Source of the DNA: JBHELG01 sp046263195
GTDB lineage: Bacteria; Actinomycetota; Nitriliruptoria; Nitriliruptorales; JAHWKO01
NCBI GenBank assembly: GCA_046263195.1
Contig: JBHELG010000037.1
Span: forward strand, 1 to 18,719
Direction: 5' to 3'
Length of the DNA stretch: 18,719 nt
The notes under the pieces are model-generated. The model saw only the letters and a list, made by a program, of their open reading frames with translations, did not search any database and had not been told where the DNA came from. Below are positions 6,712-14,345 of the stretch, in pieces (position 1 is the first letter of the stretch; each line of letters begins with the position of its first letter). Position numbers and translations under genes: made by a program.

Positions 6712-7368
6712 ATGGCCTGGCATCGGGAAGGGCTGACCCAGTCGCGTGCTCGCACCAGCGTCTGGGAGCGGCTCGTGCGCCGCCTGGTCCGTCGTGAGTC
6801 GTCGCGAGCGAGGCTGCTATCCCTCGCCTCGCACGGTCAGCCGGCGCTTGGAGCAGACGAACGCGCCGAGCAGATCGTGCAGCGTTACGCGCTGAGGTGC
6901 GGCGCCGTCGGCGCCATCACCGGGCTTTCTGGCGTCTCGGGCCTCGGCGCAGCCGTCCCTGCCAATGTCGTGTCAGCGCTCGCTCTACAGATCCGCATGA
7001 TCCTCGAGATCGCCCGTCTGTACGGGCACACGCCCGAGACACGCGACTTCGAGACCGACGTGTTGCTGATCATGGCCGGCGACGCCGCGAAGGAGGTCGT
7101 CAAGCACATGGGGGTCGAGGCCTCACGGGCGCTGGCGTGGCGAGCGCTCGAGGGTTCCCTCGCCGCCGCAACCTGGCGCCGTTTCGATCCTGTCCTCGGA
7201 AGAGGAGTCGGCGTAGTCGTTCGAGGACGGCCGGTGGCAGCGCTCGCTACCGTCCTGCCACTCGTTGGGGCGCCGATCGGGTTCGGGGTCGATTGGGCCT
7301 ACGCGCGGGCGCTCGGGGCGCGGGCGATAGCCCATTACCGGCCTCACTCGCTCACAGGCAACGAGTAG
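6712..7368 (+). CDS. EcsC-like membrane-associated protein
   Basis: A 218-residue protein that looks like the EcsC family: a basic N-terminus, then hydrophobic Gly/Ala-rich segments at about 61-98 and 175-192 with the characteristic ALQIRMILEIARLYGH between them. EcsC proteins are named after a protein encoded with a Bacillus ABC transporter; no biochemical function is settled, and many are stand-alone as here. The ATG at 6712 is chosen because GAGGAG lies about seven bases upstream; the frame is open far upstream but only as antisense to kdd. It is followed 70 bases later by the DinB/MDMPI-like gene on the same strand. A distant alternative is a DUF697-like membrane domain. Confidence 0.62.
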   Translation: MAWHREGLTQSRARTSVWERLVRRLVRRESSRARLLSLASHGQPALGADERAEQIVQRYALRCGAVGAITGLSGVSGLGAAVPANVVSALALQIRMILEIARLYGHTPETRDFETDVLLIMAGDAAKEVVKHMGVEASRALAWRALEGSLAAATWRRFDPVLGRGVGVVVRGRPVAALATVLPLVGAPIGFGVDWAYARALGARAIAHYRPHSLTGNE

Positions 7369-7438
7369 CGCTAGCAGCCGCCGGAACAGTCCGAAGGGCG
7401 GTAGCGCCGCCTCATGTCCCAGTGAGTAGCGTGGTGGC

Positions 7439-8365
7439 ATGCCGACTCGCCCTATCGCCCCCGATGTCCTCGGTCCTGAAGCTGAGCACCTGTTGGGACG
7501 TGAAGCCGGGGAACTCCTGACGGTCCTGCGGCGCGCAGGGCACGATGTCTGGAGTCGGGGGACCAACGCGGGGGGCTCGACGATCGCCGAGGTCGTCGAA
7601 CATCTCACGGAGGAGGCCGAAGCGGTCGCCCGAGCATGGGAGCGCCACGACCTCGAGGCCGGCCAACCGCTCTTCCACGCCTTCGAGGAGCCGGACCTCA
7701 AACCGGAGCTCGTACAGGTACCCGATAACCCGATGCAGGCCCGTGACCGTTACCGGGCGGGAATGGAGCGCCTCCGCCGCCTGCTGAGACAGGTGCGGCA
7801 GGAAGAGTGGGCCTGGCCGGCCATGACCCCGCTCGGTGGTGTGGAGACCCTCGCTGAGGCTGCCCGCCGCTGGCTCGGCCACCATTACGTCCACCGTCAG
7901 GATGTGCTCCTGGCTCTCGACCAGCCGCTGGATCGCCACGACAGCACCGTCCGTCTCGTTGTGGAGTTCATCCTCGACGTGTTGGCCAGGGCGGGCGGCG
8001 AGGTCGTTCCCCGGCCGATGACCTTCGAGATCGTGACCGCGGCGCCCGGTGCTGGAACTTGGGCACTGCTCTTCGACGAGCCGAACTCGGTTCAACGCGA
8101 CGATGTCGAGGTGTGGCAGGCGTTGCTCGGGTGGCAGCCCCGCGTGCCGCCGGATCACCGCGTCGAGCGCGGTTCCTCCGAGGCCGCGCGCGCCACCATC
8201 CGTGGTGATGGTGAGCTCGTGTGGCGGGCAGCCTTCCGGCGGGGGGGAGAATGGGAGGACCTCGAGGTCCACGGAGACGATGAGGCGCAGGCAGTCTGGG
8301 ACAGGCTCGCCCGGACGCTCACAGAACGTGGTCCGAGGGCTTCTATCGGCAGCGCGGGGACCTGA
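7439..8365 (+). CDS. DinB/MDMPI-fold protein (maleylpyruvate isomerase N-terminal-like)
   Basis: A 308-residue protein with the four-helix metal-binding bundle shared by DinB, mycothiol-dependent maleylpyruvate isomerase N-terminal and YfiT-type proteins. The putative metal histidines are H54 in EVVEHL and the WLGHHYVHRQD group (H148/H149, H152). After about residue 185 comes a second alpha/beta part (FEIVTAAPGAGTWALL... LVWRAAFRR...) resembling the SCP2-like C-terminal half of two-domain family members. Actinobacterial members often act as mycothiol-dependent transferases or isomerases, but the substrate is unknown. The start is the ATG at 7439; only a weak GTGGTGG precedes it. The stop is eight bases from the end of the converging small membrane protein gene. 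Confidence 0.72.
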   Translation: MPTRPIAPDVLGPEAEHLLGREAGELLTVLRRAGHDVWSRGTNAGGSTIAEVVEHLTEEAEAVARAWERHDLEAGQPLFHAFEEPDLKPELVQVPDNPMQARDRYRAGMERLRRLLRQVRQEEWAWPAMTPLGGVETLAEAARRWLGHHYVHRQDVLLALDQPLDRHDSTVRLVVEFILDVLARAGGEVVPRPMTFEIVTAAPGAGTWALLFDEPNSVQRDDVEVWQALLGWQPRVPPDHRVERGSSEAARATIRGDGELVWRAAFRRGGEWEDLEVHGDDEAQAVWDRLARTLTERGPRASIGSAGT

Positions 8366-8373
8366 GGATCGCG

Positions 8374-8688
8374 CTAGCCCGCCAGTCCAATCACCATCGC
8401 CGGGAGCAGGATGGCGAGCGCAGCCAGCACCACCGCGGCGACGACCCGATCTCGCCCGATATGGCGCCCGCTGATGGCGTCCAGGGCACCGCTGGTCAGT
8501 GCGAAGAGCGCCCCGACGGCGCACGCCAGGAGCGCCCCCAGCAGGAAGAAGCGCAGCCCTGCGCGGCCTCCCAGACCCGAAGCCGCCGAGACCGCGGTGA
8601 GGCCGCCACCGGCGACAAGCGTCCCCCATCCCGCGATCCGCCACGCCAAGCGGGCCTTGCGATCCGTTGCGCGCCACGCCGCCGTCAT
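8374..8688 (-). CDS. Small three-helix membrane protein, unknown function
   Basis: A 104-residue hydrophobic protein with a short basic N-terminus (ATDRKARLAWR) and three predicted membrane segments at about 15-36, 46-68 and 81-102. I do not recognise a family. The ATG at 8686-8688 shares its A with the TGA of the GNAT gene upstream (TGATG), so it is very likely translated by coupling and belongs to the peptidase-GNAT operon. In-frame GTG codons just before the ATG are alternatives. The frame also runs on upstream, antisense to nothing and overlapping the GNAT gene, which I discount. Confidence 0.7.
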   Translation of the reverse strand: MTAAWRATDRKARLAWRIAGWGTLVAGGGLTAVSAASGLGGRAGLRFFLLGALLACAVGALFALTSGALDAISGRHIGRDRVVAAVVLAALAILLPAMVIGLAG

Positions 8689-9185
8689 CACCACTCCAGA
8701 TCGTCGGAGAGGCTCCCTCCGCTGGCTTCCCGGCTGCTCGCATACGAGAAGAGGATGCGACGGGGCACGTAACCGACCGACTCGAGGAAGGAGCGTCCAA
8801 CCTCGTTTCCAGCGGCCACCGAGACTTCCACGACCGGAATGCCCGTCTCCTCGGCCCAAGCCTGGATGGCTTGGAGCAGTTCCTGCCCCACCCCGCGGCG
8901 ACGGACGTTCGGCCGGACGTAGACGGGGCCGACGGTCAAGCCCTCTTGGCGCAGGCTCCCGGCGGCGTAGCCGAGCATCTCCTCCCCCTCGCCGTCCTCG
9001 GCGATCCAGAATATGCCGCCCTCCGGGATAGGGTGGGGGGAGGGGCGCATGTACCAGCTGAGGTTGGCCGCCTCGCGACCGTACTCCTGGGCGAGGACGC
9101 GGATCTCCTCTATCCGTGCCCGACGTACCCGTACCGCCTCCGCCTGGTTGGGCGGTGTCGGCCCGGCATCCACGCCTCCAGTCAT
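8688..9185 (-). CDS. GNAT family N-acetyltransferase
   Basis: A 165-residue GCN5-related acetyltransferase. It shows the acetyl-CoA binding motif A, VGPVYVRPNVRRRGVGQELL (residues 86-104, RRGVG loop), and motif B, AAGNEVGRSFLESVGYVPRR. It would transfer an acetyl group to an amine of a small molecule or protein; the acceptor cannot be inferred. The ATG at 9183-9185 overlaps the peptidase stop by one base (TGATG), and the gene is itself coupled to the membrane protein downstream. Its place in a peptidase operon could mean acetylation of peptides or amino acids, but this is only context. Confidence 0.87.
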   Translation of the reverse strand: MTGGVDAGPTPPNQAEAVRVRRARIEEIRVLAQEYGREAANLSWYMRPSPHPIPEGGIFWIAEDGEGEEMLGYAAGSLRQEGLTVGPVYVRPNVRRRGVGQELLQAIQAWAEETGIPVVEVSVAAGNEVGRSFLESVGYVPRRILFSYASSREASGGSLSDDLEW

Positions 9186-10294
9186 CAGCTCGGCACCTCG
9201 CGAATACCACGGGGCAGGTGGTTGAGGCGCTCGAAGCCGTCAGCGGTGACGACGACGATGTCCTCGATACGAGCCCCGTACCGTCCAGGGACGTAGATGC
9301 CGGGTTCAACGGAGAAGGCCATGCCTGGCCGCAAAGGCTCCTTGTTGCCGGCCACCAGGTAAGGCTCCTCGTGCTCGTCGACCCCGATGCCATGACCGGT
9401 CCGGTGGATGAACATCTCACCGTAACCGGCCTCGGCGAGTCTGCCGCGGCAACAAGCGTCGACCTCCTCCGCGGAGACACCAGGGCGGACGGCCTCGACA
9501 CCTGCTTGCTGTGCCTCCTCGAGCACCTCGTGCAGCTCCCGATAGTCGTCGGGCACGTTCCCGATCACGTAGTTGCGCGTCATGTCGGAGCAGTAGCCTT
9601 CTCGCGTGCCGCCGATGTCGACCACGATCGGGTCGCCTGGCTCGAGGATGCGATCGCCGGTCTCGTGGTGTGGGCTGGCGCCGTTCGGACCGGACGCGAC
9701 GATGACGAAGTTGACCTCATCGTGCTCCTCGAGGATGGCTTCGGCGATGTCGTGCGAGACGGCCACCTCGCTGCGACCGGGTCGCAGGAAGCTCGGCATG
9801 TGGCTGTGGACCCGATCGATCGCGCCTGCGGCTTGCCGTAGTTTCTCGATCTCGTCCTGGCTCTTGCACACCCGCAACTCGCGTGAGATGTCTCCGCCTG
9901 TCAGCCATGCGGCCCCCGGTAGGACTGCCTGCAGTCGCAGGAGGAAGACACTCCAGAGCCGGTCCTGAACGGCCAGACGCCCATCGGGAAGACAGTCAGA
10001 GGCATCGAGCACCCGCGCCACCATCCCGATTGGGTCCTCGTGCTCCTGCCACGTGAGGATCTCGACCAGCTCACCCGCCCCGCTGGCACGAGCACGGGGA
10101 GCCTCGAGCTCGGGGACGATGAGTGCCGCTGGCCCGTTCGCGGGCAGGACGAGCAAGGTGAGCCGCTCGAGTGGGGGTGCCCGGTAGCCGACGAGCCAGT
10201 ACAGGTCCGCTGACGGTCCGGCCAGCAGAGCATCCACGTCACGCTCTCGCAGCACCCGCTGTGCCCGCTCGAGTCGCGCCCCGAGGTCCGACAC
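9185..10294 (-). CDS. M24 family Xaa-Pro peptidase (aminopeptidase P / prolidase type)
   Basis: A 369-residue cytoplasmic metallopeptidase of the pita-bread fold. It has an N-terminal creatinase-like domain (about 1-145) and a C-terminal catalytic domain. All five metal ligands are present: D226 and D237 in VDIGGTREGYCSDMTR, H301 in HRTGHGIG, E330 in SVEPGIY and E344 in ARIEDIVVV. It would remove residues preceding proline from peptides, or split Xaa-Pro dipeptides; the length fits short actinobacterial PepQ-like proteins. The GTG at 10292-10294 has an excellent AAGGAGGG five bases upstream. It is the first gene of the operon with the GNAT and membrane protein genes, and a TAGGAT -10-like site lies at 10319-10324. 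Confidence 0.9.
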   Translation of the reverse strand: MSDLGARLERAQRVLRERDVDALLAGPSADLYWLVGYRAPPLERLTLLVLPANGPAALIVPELEAPRARASGAGELVEILTWQEHEDPIGMVARVLDASDCLPDGRLAVQDRLWSVFLLRLQAVLPGAAWLTGGDISRELRVCKSQDEIEKLRQAAGAIDRVHSHMPSFLRPGRSEVAVSHDIAEAILEEHDEVNFVIVASGPNGASPHHETGDRILEPGDPIVVDIGGTREGYCSDMTRNYVIGNVPDDYRELHEVLEEAQQAGVEAVRPGVSAEEVDACCRGRLAEAGYGEMFIHRTGHGIGVDEHEEPYLVAGNKEPLRPGMAFSVEPGIYVPGRYGARIEDIVVVTADGFERLNHLPRGIREVPS

Positions 10295-10318
10295 GCTCCC
10301 TCCTTCGCTGCAGCCTGC

Positions 10319-10324
10319 ATCCTA
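10319..10324 (-). promoter_or_regulatory. Putative -10 element of the M24 peptidase operon
   Basis: TAGGAT on the minus strand fits the TANNNT -10 pattern and lies 24 bases upstream of the GTG start, leaving room for a short leader with the strong AAGGAGGG ribosome site. No good -35 hexamer is seen at the expected distance, so this is tentative. Confidence 0.4.
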
Positions 10325-10368
10325 CGGTTGGAGACCGACGGAGGCGGGGACTTGACTTGGGGGTAGAG

Positions 10369-10500
10369 GTCGTTCGTAGTCGCGGTCTTGGGCCCTGTTT
10401 GGCGGCAAAGGTCGTAGTGGCGGTCTTGGGCCTGTTTGGGGGGGTCGTAGCAGCGGTCTTGGGCCTGTTTGGGCAGAGGCCCTAGTCGCGGTTTTGGGCC
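10369..10500 (+). repeat. Irregular tandem repeat array (about 3.5 units)
   Basis: Units begin near 10369, 10410, 10443 and 10482, spaced 33-38 bases apart. Each contains the core GCGGTCTTGGGCCTGTTTGG with small changes: an extra C in unit 1, and in unit 4 GCGGTTTTGGGCC ending early. Units 2 and 3 differ by about two bases over 31. The array lies in the divergent spacer between the M24 peptidase and glpD. A related copy lies at 6553-6584. A six-pair hairpin GGGCCT/AGGCCC spans 10461-10482. I do not recognise a named element; the lack of fixed spacers and exact repeats rules out CRISPR. Confidence 0.85.
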
Positions 10501-10513
10501 GCGATCGCGAGTA

Positions 10514-10529
10514 GCGACGCAACCGTCGC
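10514..10529. promoter_or_regulatory. Dyad upstream of glpD, possible operator
   Basis: GCGACG and CGTCGC form a perfect six-base dyad around CAAC, ten bases upstream of the putative -10 element of glpD. The position would suit a repressor or activator of glycerol use, but I cannot name the regulator. Confidence 0.35.
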
Positions 10530-10538
10530 GGGGAGCCA

Positions 10539-10544
10539 TATCCT
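10539..10544 (+). promoter_or_regulatory. Putative -10 element of glpD
   Basis: TATCCT fits TANNNT and lies 26 bases before the preferred GTG start of glpD, leaving a leader that contains the GAAAGG ribosome site. No convincing -35 hexamer is found at 16-18 bases upstream, as is frequent in actinobacterial promoters. Confidence 0.4.
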
Positions 10545-10569
10545 CGGAGTACAAGCGCGAAAGGTGCAT

Positions 10570-12276
10570 GTGGCCTCGCAGTCTCCCCCGGCCCGCCCAC
10601 CGGTCTCGCCCCTGGTCGACCGGGAGCAGGCGCTCGACCGTGCGGCCACGACTGCTCTCGATGTGGTCGTCATCGGTGGCGGCATCACCGGGGTCGGCAT
10701 AGCGCTCGATGCGGCTTCCCGCGGTCACTCCGTGGCCCTGGTGGAGCGCGACGACCTCGCTTCGGGAACCTCTTCGAAGTCGTCGAAGCTCGTGCATGGA
10801 GGTTTGCGATACCTCGAGCAGCGCGAGTTCGGTCTCGTCTACGAAGCGGTGCGCGAGCGCAACCTGCTGCGCCGCCTGGCCCCCCATCTCGTCCGCCCGC
10901 TCGCTTTCGCGATTCCCACGGACGACACCGCGAGACGGGCTGCGGTCAAGGTGGGCCTATCGATGTACGACGGTATGGCGGCAGGCCGCAATGTGCGCAA
11001 CCACCAACGGCTCGACCCGGCCGCTTTGCTCGAGGCGTTGCCCGATGTCGCCAGGGGCAGGGGGCGTGGTGGGTACCGCTACTACGACTGTCAGACGGAC
11101 GACGCCCGGCTCACGCTGGCGGTGGCACAGGCCGCCCACGCCTTCGGTGCACTCGTCGTGACCCATGCCGAGGTCGTCGACTTCCTGCGCTTGAAAGGAG
11201 CGGTTGTCGGCTGCACCGTCCGGGATCGACTCGGTGGAGCGGTGTTCGACCTCACCGCCCGCTGGGTGGTAAACGCGACCGGGGTGTGGGTCGATCGCGT
11301 TCGAGCACTCACCCCTGAGGAGCGTGCCCCCCTGCTGACGCCCTCGAAAGGAGTGCATCTCACGTTCCACGGGCGGGACCTGCGTGTGAGGGACGGGGCT
11401 TTCATTCCTTCAGGAGCCGATGATGGTCGTCTCGTCTTCGTGATCCCATGGGGTCAGCAGGTCATCGTCGGCACGACCGACGAGCGCTACGAAGGAGACC
11501 TCGAGGAGCCTTCGGTTACGGCCTCCGAGGCCGGCTACCTTCTCAACGCCATCAACGAGTCCTTCGACACGCGCCTCACGCTGTCGCAGGTCATTGCCGC
11601 GTGGGCAGGCCTTCGGCCCCTGCTGCGCGCTCCTGGTGCCACCACCGCCCCGACTGACCTTTCGCGGCGGCACGCCATCTTCGAGGAGCCCAAGGGGCTC
11701 ATCACCATCACCGGGGGCAAGCTCACGACCTACCGGCGGATGGCGGAAGAGCTTGTCGACCGCATCATGGGGGCGGAGGGTGCCAAGGCGCGCTGTGTCA
11801 CGCATCGACTCCCCATCGGCGTGCGTGGGTCTGTGGAGGACGCCCTCAGTGACCTGCACGAGGTGTCCCGATCGGTGGGACTCGACCCGCAACTGGCCGG
11901 CTCCCTCCTCCACCGGCACGGCTCGGACGCGGCTGCGGTGGTCACCTTCTGTGCCGAGCATGGAGAAGCAGAACGGCTCCTACCCGAACTTCCCTATCTG
12001 AAGGGTGAGGTCCGGTGGGCCGCTCGTCGCGAGCTTGCCCGCACGCTCGATGACGTCCTGCAGCGGCGTCTCCGAGTGTCCCTACGCGACCCTCAGGCCG
12101 GTGGCGGGGCTGTTGCCTGGGCCGCGAAGGCGCTCGCCGAGGAGCTCGGGTGGTCGCAGGCCGAACGAGACAGGCAGGTCGACAGCTACCTGGAGAAGGT
12201 GGGGCGTGAACGCGGCGCCATTGCGCTGGACACTGCATGGCGCTGGGTCGGTGCGCGAGACGCCGGGCCCGGTTGA
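10570..12276 (+). CDS. glpD: Glycerol-3-phosphate dehydrogenase, FAD-dependent
   Basis: A 568-residue membrane-associated flavoenzyme that would oxidise sn-glycerol 3-phosphate to dihydroxyacetone phosphate and pass electrons to quinone. Diagnostic features are the FAD-binding VVVIGGGITGVG (residues 32-43), the GlpD signature GTSSKSSKLVHGGLRYLE (about 66-83), VNATGVWVD, the substrate-side AAWAGLRPLL, ITGGKLTTYR and a C-terminal helical domain from about residue 400 typical of GlpD/GlpA. Length fits actinobacterial GlpD. Two GTG codons are possible; the one at 10570 has GAAAGG five bases upstream, while the one at 10564 overlaps it and is less likely. The stop shares its A with the ATG of the alpha/beta hydrolase (TGATG), so both are one operon. 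Confidence 0.95.
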   Translation: MASQSPPARPPVSPLVDREQALDRAATTALDVVVIGGGITGVGIALDAASRGHSVALVERDDLASGTSSKSSKLVHGGLRYLEQREFGLVYEAVRERNLLRRLAPHLVRPLAFAIPTDDTARRAAVKVGLSMYDGMAAGRNVRNHQRLDPAALLEALPDVARGRGRGGYRYYDCQTDDARLTLAVAQAAHAFGALVVTHAEVVDFLRLKGAVVGCTVRDRLGGAVFDLTARWVVNATGVWVDRVRALTPEERAPLLTPSKGVHLTFHGRDLRVRDGAFIPSGADDGRLVFVIPWGQQVIVGTTDERYEGDLEEPSVTASEAGYLLNAINESFDTRLTLSQVIAAWAGLRPLLRAPGATTAPTDLSRRHAIFEEPKGLITITGGKLTTYRRMAEELVDRIMGAEGAKARCVTHRLPIGVRGSVEDALSDLHEVSRSVGLDPQLAGSLLHRHGSDAAAVVTFCAEHGEAERLLPELPYLKGEVRWAARRELARTLDDVLQRRLRVSLRDPQAGGGAVAWAAKALAEELGWSQAERDRQVDSYLEKVGRERGAIALDTAWRWVGARDAGPG

Positions 12277-13325
12277 TGCCGAACTGGCGCCGGGTCGGGT
12301 TGTCGTGCGCTGCGGCCACCGCCGGAACCGTCACCGGCTTGGTGGCTGAACGGCTGCTGATGAGGCGGCGGCATGAGCGGAAGGGCTCAGCTGCCCAAAT
12401 CGGTGACATCGCGGGCGACGCCACGGTCCTGGCCGGCCCGGGCGGCGTCCGCCTGCAGGTTGAGACGTACGGGCCCGAGGGTGGAGGCGACGAGGCCGCG
12501 ACGGAGATCGTCCTTGTGCATGCTTTCGCTCAGACCGCCCGAGCCTGGCACGAGCAGGTGATCGGCCTCAGGGACCGCCACCGTCTGGTGACCTACGACC
12601 AGCCCGGTCATGGCCGGTCTTCGGCTCCCACCAGTGCAGAATTCTCGCTTGACCTGCTCGCCGATGCCTTGGCCACGGTAGTTGAGCGGGCAACCCAGCC
12701 CGGGCGGGGCAGACTCGTCCTGGTGGGGCATTCTCTGGGTGGGATGACCGCGCTGGGGTTCGCCCGGCGTCATGAGGCCTTGTTCGGGGAGCGTGTAGGA
12801 GCTCTCCTGCTGCTCTCGACCACCGCTCGCACAGAATCCCAGAACGCCGCACTCGGGCTGGGTCTCCGTCTGCTCGTCCCCCTGCAGACGGCAGCGGGCG
12901 ATTTCTTCGCCGTGCGCGGCCAGCGACTTGCGCGTGTTTACCGCGGCCCGAGTGACCTGTCCTTTGCGCTGACCCGCGGGATCGGGCTCGTGCGGGGCGC
13001 GGATCCCCGATACGTCGAGCTGACCGAACGGCTCGTGCTCGACACCGAACTGGCGACGATCTTGAAGCTCCTACCCGTCGTCCTGGAGATGAACGAGGAG
13101 GAGACGCTCGCGAAAATCAACGTTCCCACGGTCATCGTCGTGGGCAGTGACGATCGCCTCACCCCTGTCCGAGACGCGCGTCACATGGCGCGTTCCAACC
13201 CCGACGTCAGGCTCGTCGAGATTCCGGGTGTCGGACACATGACACCGCTGGAGACACACGGGGTGGTCAACCGGCTGATTCGCGAGCTCGCAAGAGAGGC
13301 CAATCGACGGGAACAGGCGCATTAG
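12276..13325 (+). CDS. Membrane-anchored alpha/beta hydrolase
   Basis: A 349-residue alpha/beta-hydrolase. It begins with a single hydrophobic segment (about 7-24) followed by RRRHERK, which suggests an N-terminal anchor or uncleaved signal. The catalytic triad can be assigned: S153 in VGHSLGG, D293 in GSDDRLTP and H321 in GVGHMTP; VHAFAQ near 81-86 would form the oxyanion hole. Family members include esterases, lipases, epoxide hydrolases and haloperoxidase-like enzymes, so the substrate is open. Being translationally coupled to glpD, a lipid or glycerol-ester substrate that yields glycerol is plausible but inferred. The ATG at 12276 is chosen from the TGATG junction; an ATG at 12237 would add 13 basic residues inside glpD. 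Confidence 0.87.
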   Translation: MPNWRRVGLSCAAATAGTVTGLVAERLLMRRRHERKGSAAQIGDIAGDATVLAGPGGVRLQVETYGPEGGGDEAATEIVLVHAFAQTARAWHEQVIGLRDRHRLVTYDQPGHGRSSAPTSAEFSLDLLADALATVVERATQPGRGRLVLVGHSLGGMTALGFARRHEALFGERVGALLLLSTTARTESQNAALGLGLRLLVPLQTAAGDFFAVRGQRLARVYRGPSDLSFALTRGIGLVRGADPRYVELTERLVLDTELATILKLLPVVLEMNEEETLAKINVPTVIVVGSDDRLTPVRDARHMARSNPDVRLVEIPGVGHMTPLETHGVVNRLIRELAREANRREQAH

Positions 13326-13400
13326 GCGCTGGAGAATCTGGCGCTGCGAGCCATCGGTCCGGTCGGATCGGATTGTTGTCCTCCATTGCCCTGCCAGACT

Positions 13401-14327
13401 TCAAATCTTGAGGTTCAACGCCTTCGGCAGCAGGTCGAACGTCGCGCTCGTCGTGCCAAGCACTTCCCCGTCGGCCTCGACGAGCAGCGGCTCCTCGCTG
13501 TGGACCTCTACGCGCGCCGACTGGTACTCCCGGACTTCCGGGTGGGGCACATGCTCTCCCTTCCGAATGCGCGGGGTCATGAGGAAGACGTCTTTGGGGG
13601 CGCCTCGCCACAGCTGAACGTTGAAGCGTCCGTCGTCGGGCAGGGCGCGCGGGGCGACTTTCATCCCCCCGCCGAAGAACTGGCCGTTTGCGACGACGAG
13701 ATTGCTGAGCGGACCGGGCACCTCGGTGTGGTCGAGCACCACCCTGGCCGGTCGTACCCCGAAGTGGCGAATGGCCGCGAACACGCCGAACAGGTAGCGA
13801 CTCGCGCCTAGAAAACGTGGCAGTCGGTTGGCACGCTCCACGACGATCGCCCCGTAGCCCACCTCGGCGACGTTCGCGAATGCGAAGGTGACGGGTCGCC
13901 GGTCCCGACCGGTCAGACGGATCCGGCCGAGGTCGATCGGATAGAGCTCGGCGCCGTCCAAGTGACGGGCGAGCTGCTCGGGCGAGCGGTCGAGGCCGAA
14001 CGTGCGGGCAAAATCACTGCCTGAACCTGCTGGCACGATCCCGAGGACGACGTCGTCGGCACGCGCCCCTGTCTCTGGATCGATGAGCCCGTTGACGACC
14101 TCGTGAACGGTGCCGTCGCCACCGACCGCCACAACGAATCGGATGCCGCGCTCCTCGAGAGCCCAACGAGCGAGCGCCGTCGCATGGCCAGGCCCGGTCG
14201 TCGTGGCGGTCTCGTAGTCGAGCCCGCGCGCCTCCAACGCTCCCTGCAACCGACCCAGCAGGGGATGACGACCGCGACCGGCAGTCGGGTTCGCGATGAG
14301 TAGCATGAGACCGAATGGGCTGACCAC
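13401..14327 (-). CDS. Diacylglycerol kinase family lipid kinase (YegS/BmrU/Rv2252 type)
   Basis: A 308-residue lipid kinase of the DAGK catalytic family. It would phosphorylate diacylglycerol or a related lipid with ATP at the membrane face, feeding phosphatidate recycling. Visible marks are ANPTAGRG (12-19), the nucleotide-binding GGDGTVHEV (69-77), VPAGSGSDFART (98-109; most relatives have GTGNDFA here), and the C-terminal beta-sandwich with NGQFFGGGMKVAPRA and ADGE. The GTG at 14325-14327 is preferred because GAGG lies six bases upstream; an ATG at 14306 is the alternative but has no ribosome site. It follows the GYD gene by 18 bases on the same strand and converges on the alpha/beta hydrolase. 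Confidence 0.92.
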   Translation of the reverse strand: MVSPFGLMLLIANPTAGRGRHPLLGRLQGALEARGLDYETATTTGPGHATALARWALEERGIRFVVAVGGDGTVHEVVNGLIDPETGARADDVVLGIVPAGSGSDFARTFGLDRSPEQLARHLDGAELYPIDLGRIRLTGRDRRPVTFAFANVAEVGYGAIVVERANRLPRFLGASRYLFGVFAAIRHFGVRPARVVLDHTEVPGPLSNLVVANGQFFGGGMKVAPRALPDDGRFNVQLWRGAPKDVFLMTPRIRKGEHVPHPEVREYQSARVEVHSEEPLLVEADGEVLGTTSATFDLLPKALNLKI

Positions 14328-14345
14328 TCGTCGCCTCGGTGAGGC

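Noticed and set aside
7412..8800. Long minus-strand frame of 462 codons
   Set aside because: It is antisense to the DinB/MDMPI-like gene and overlaps the GNAT operon; no family motif is visible, while the plus-strand frame has the metal-binding histidines.
10369..10500. CRISPR array
   Set aside because: Units are not identical, spacing varies (33-38 bases) and the units are nearly contiguous with no unique spacers; no cas genes are nearby.
13326..13400. Terminator between the convergent hydrolase and lipid kinase genes
   Set aside because: Only short direct repeats (CGGTC, CGGTC, GGATC) are seen; no stable symmetric hairpin was found.
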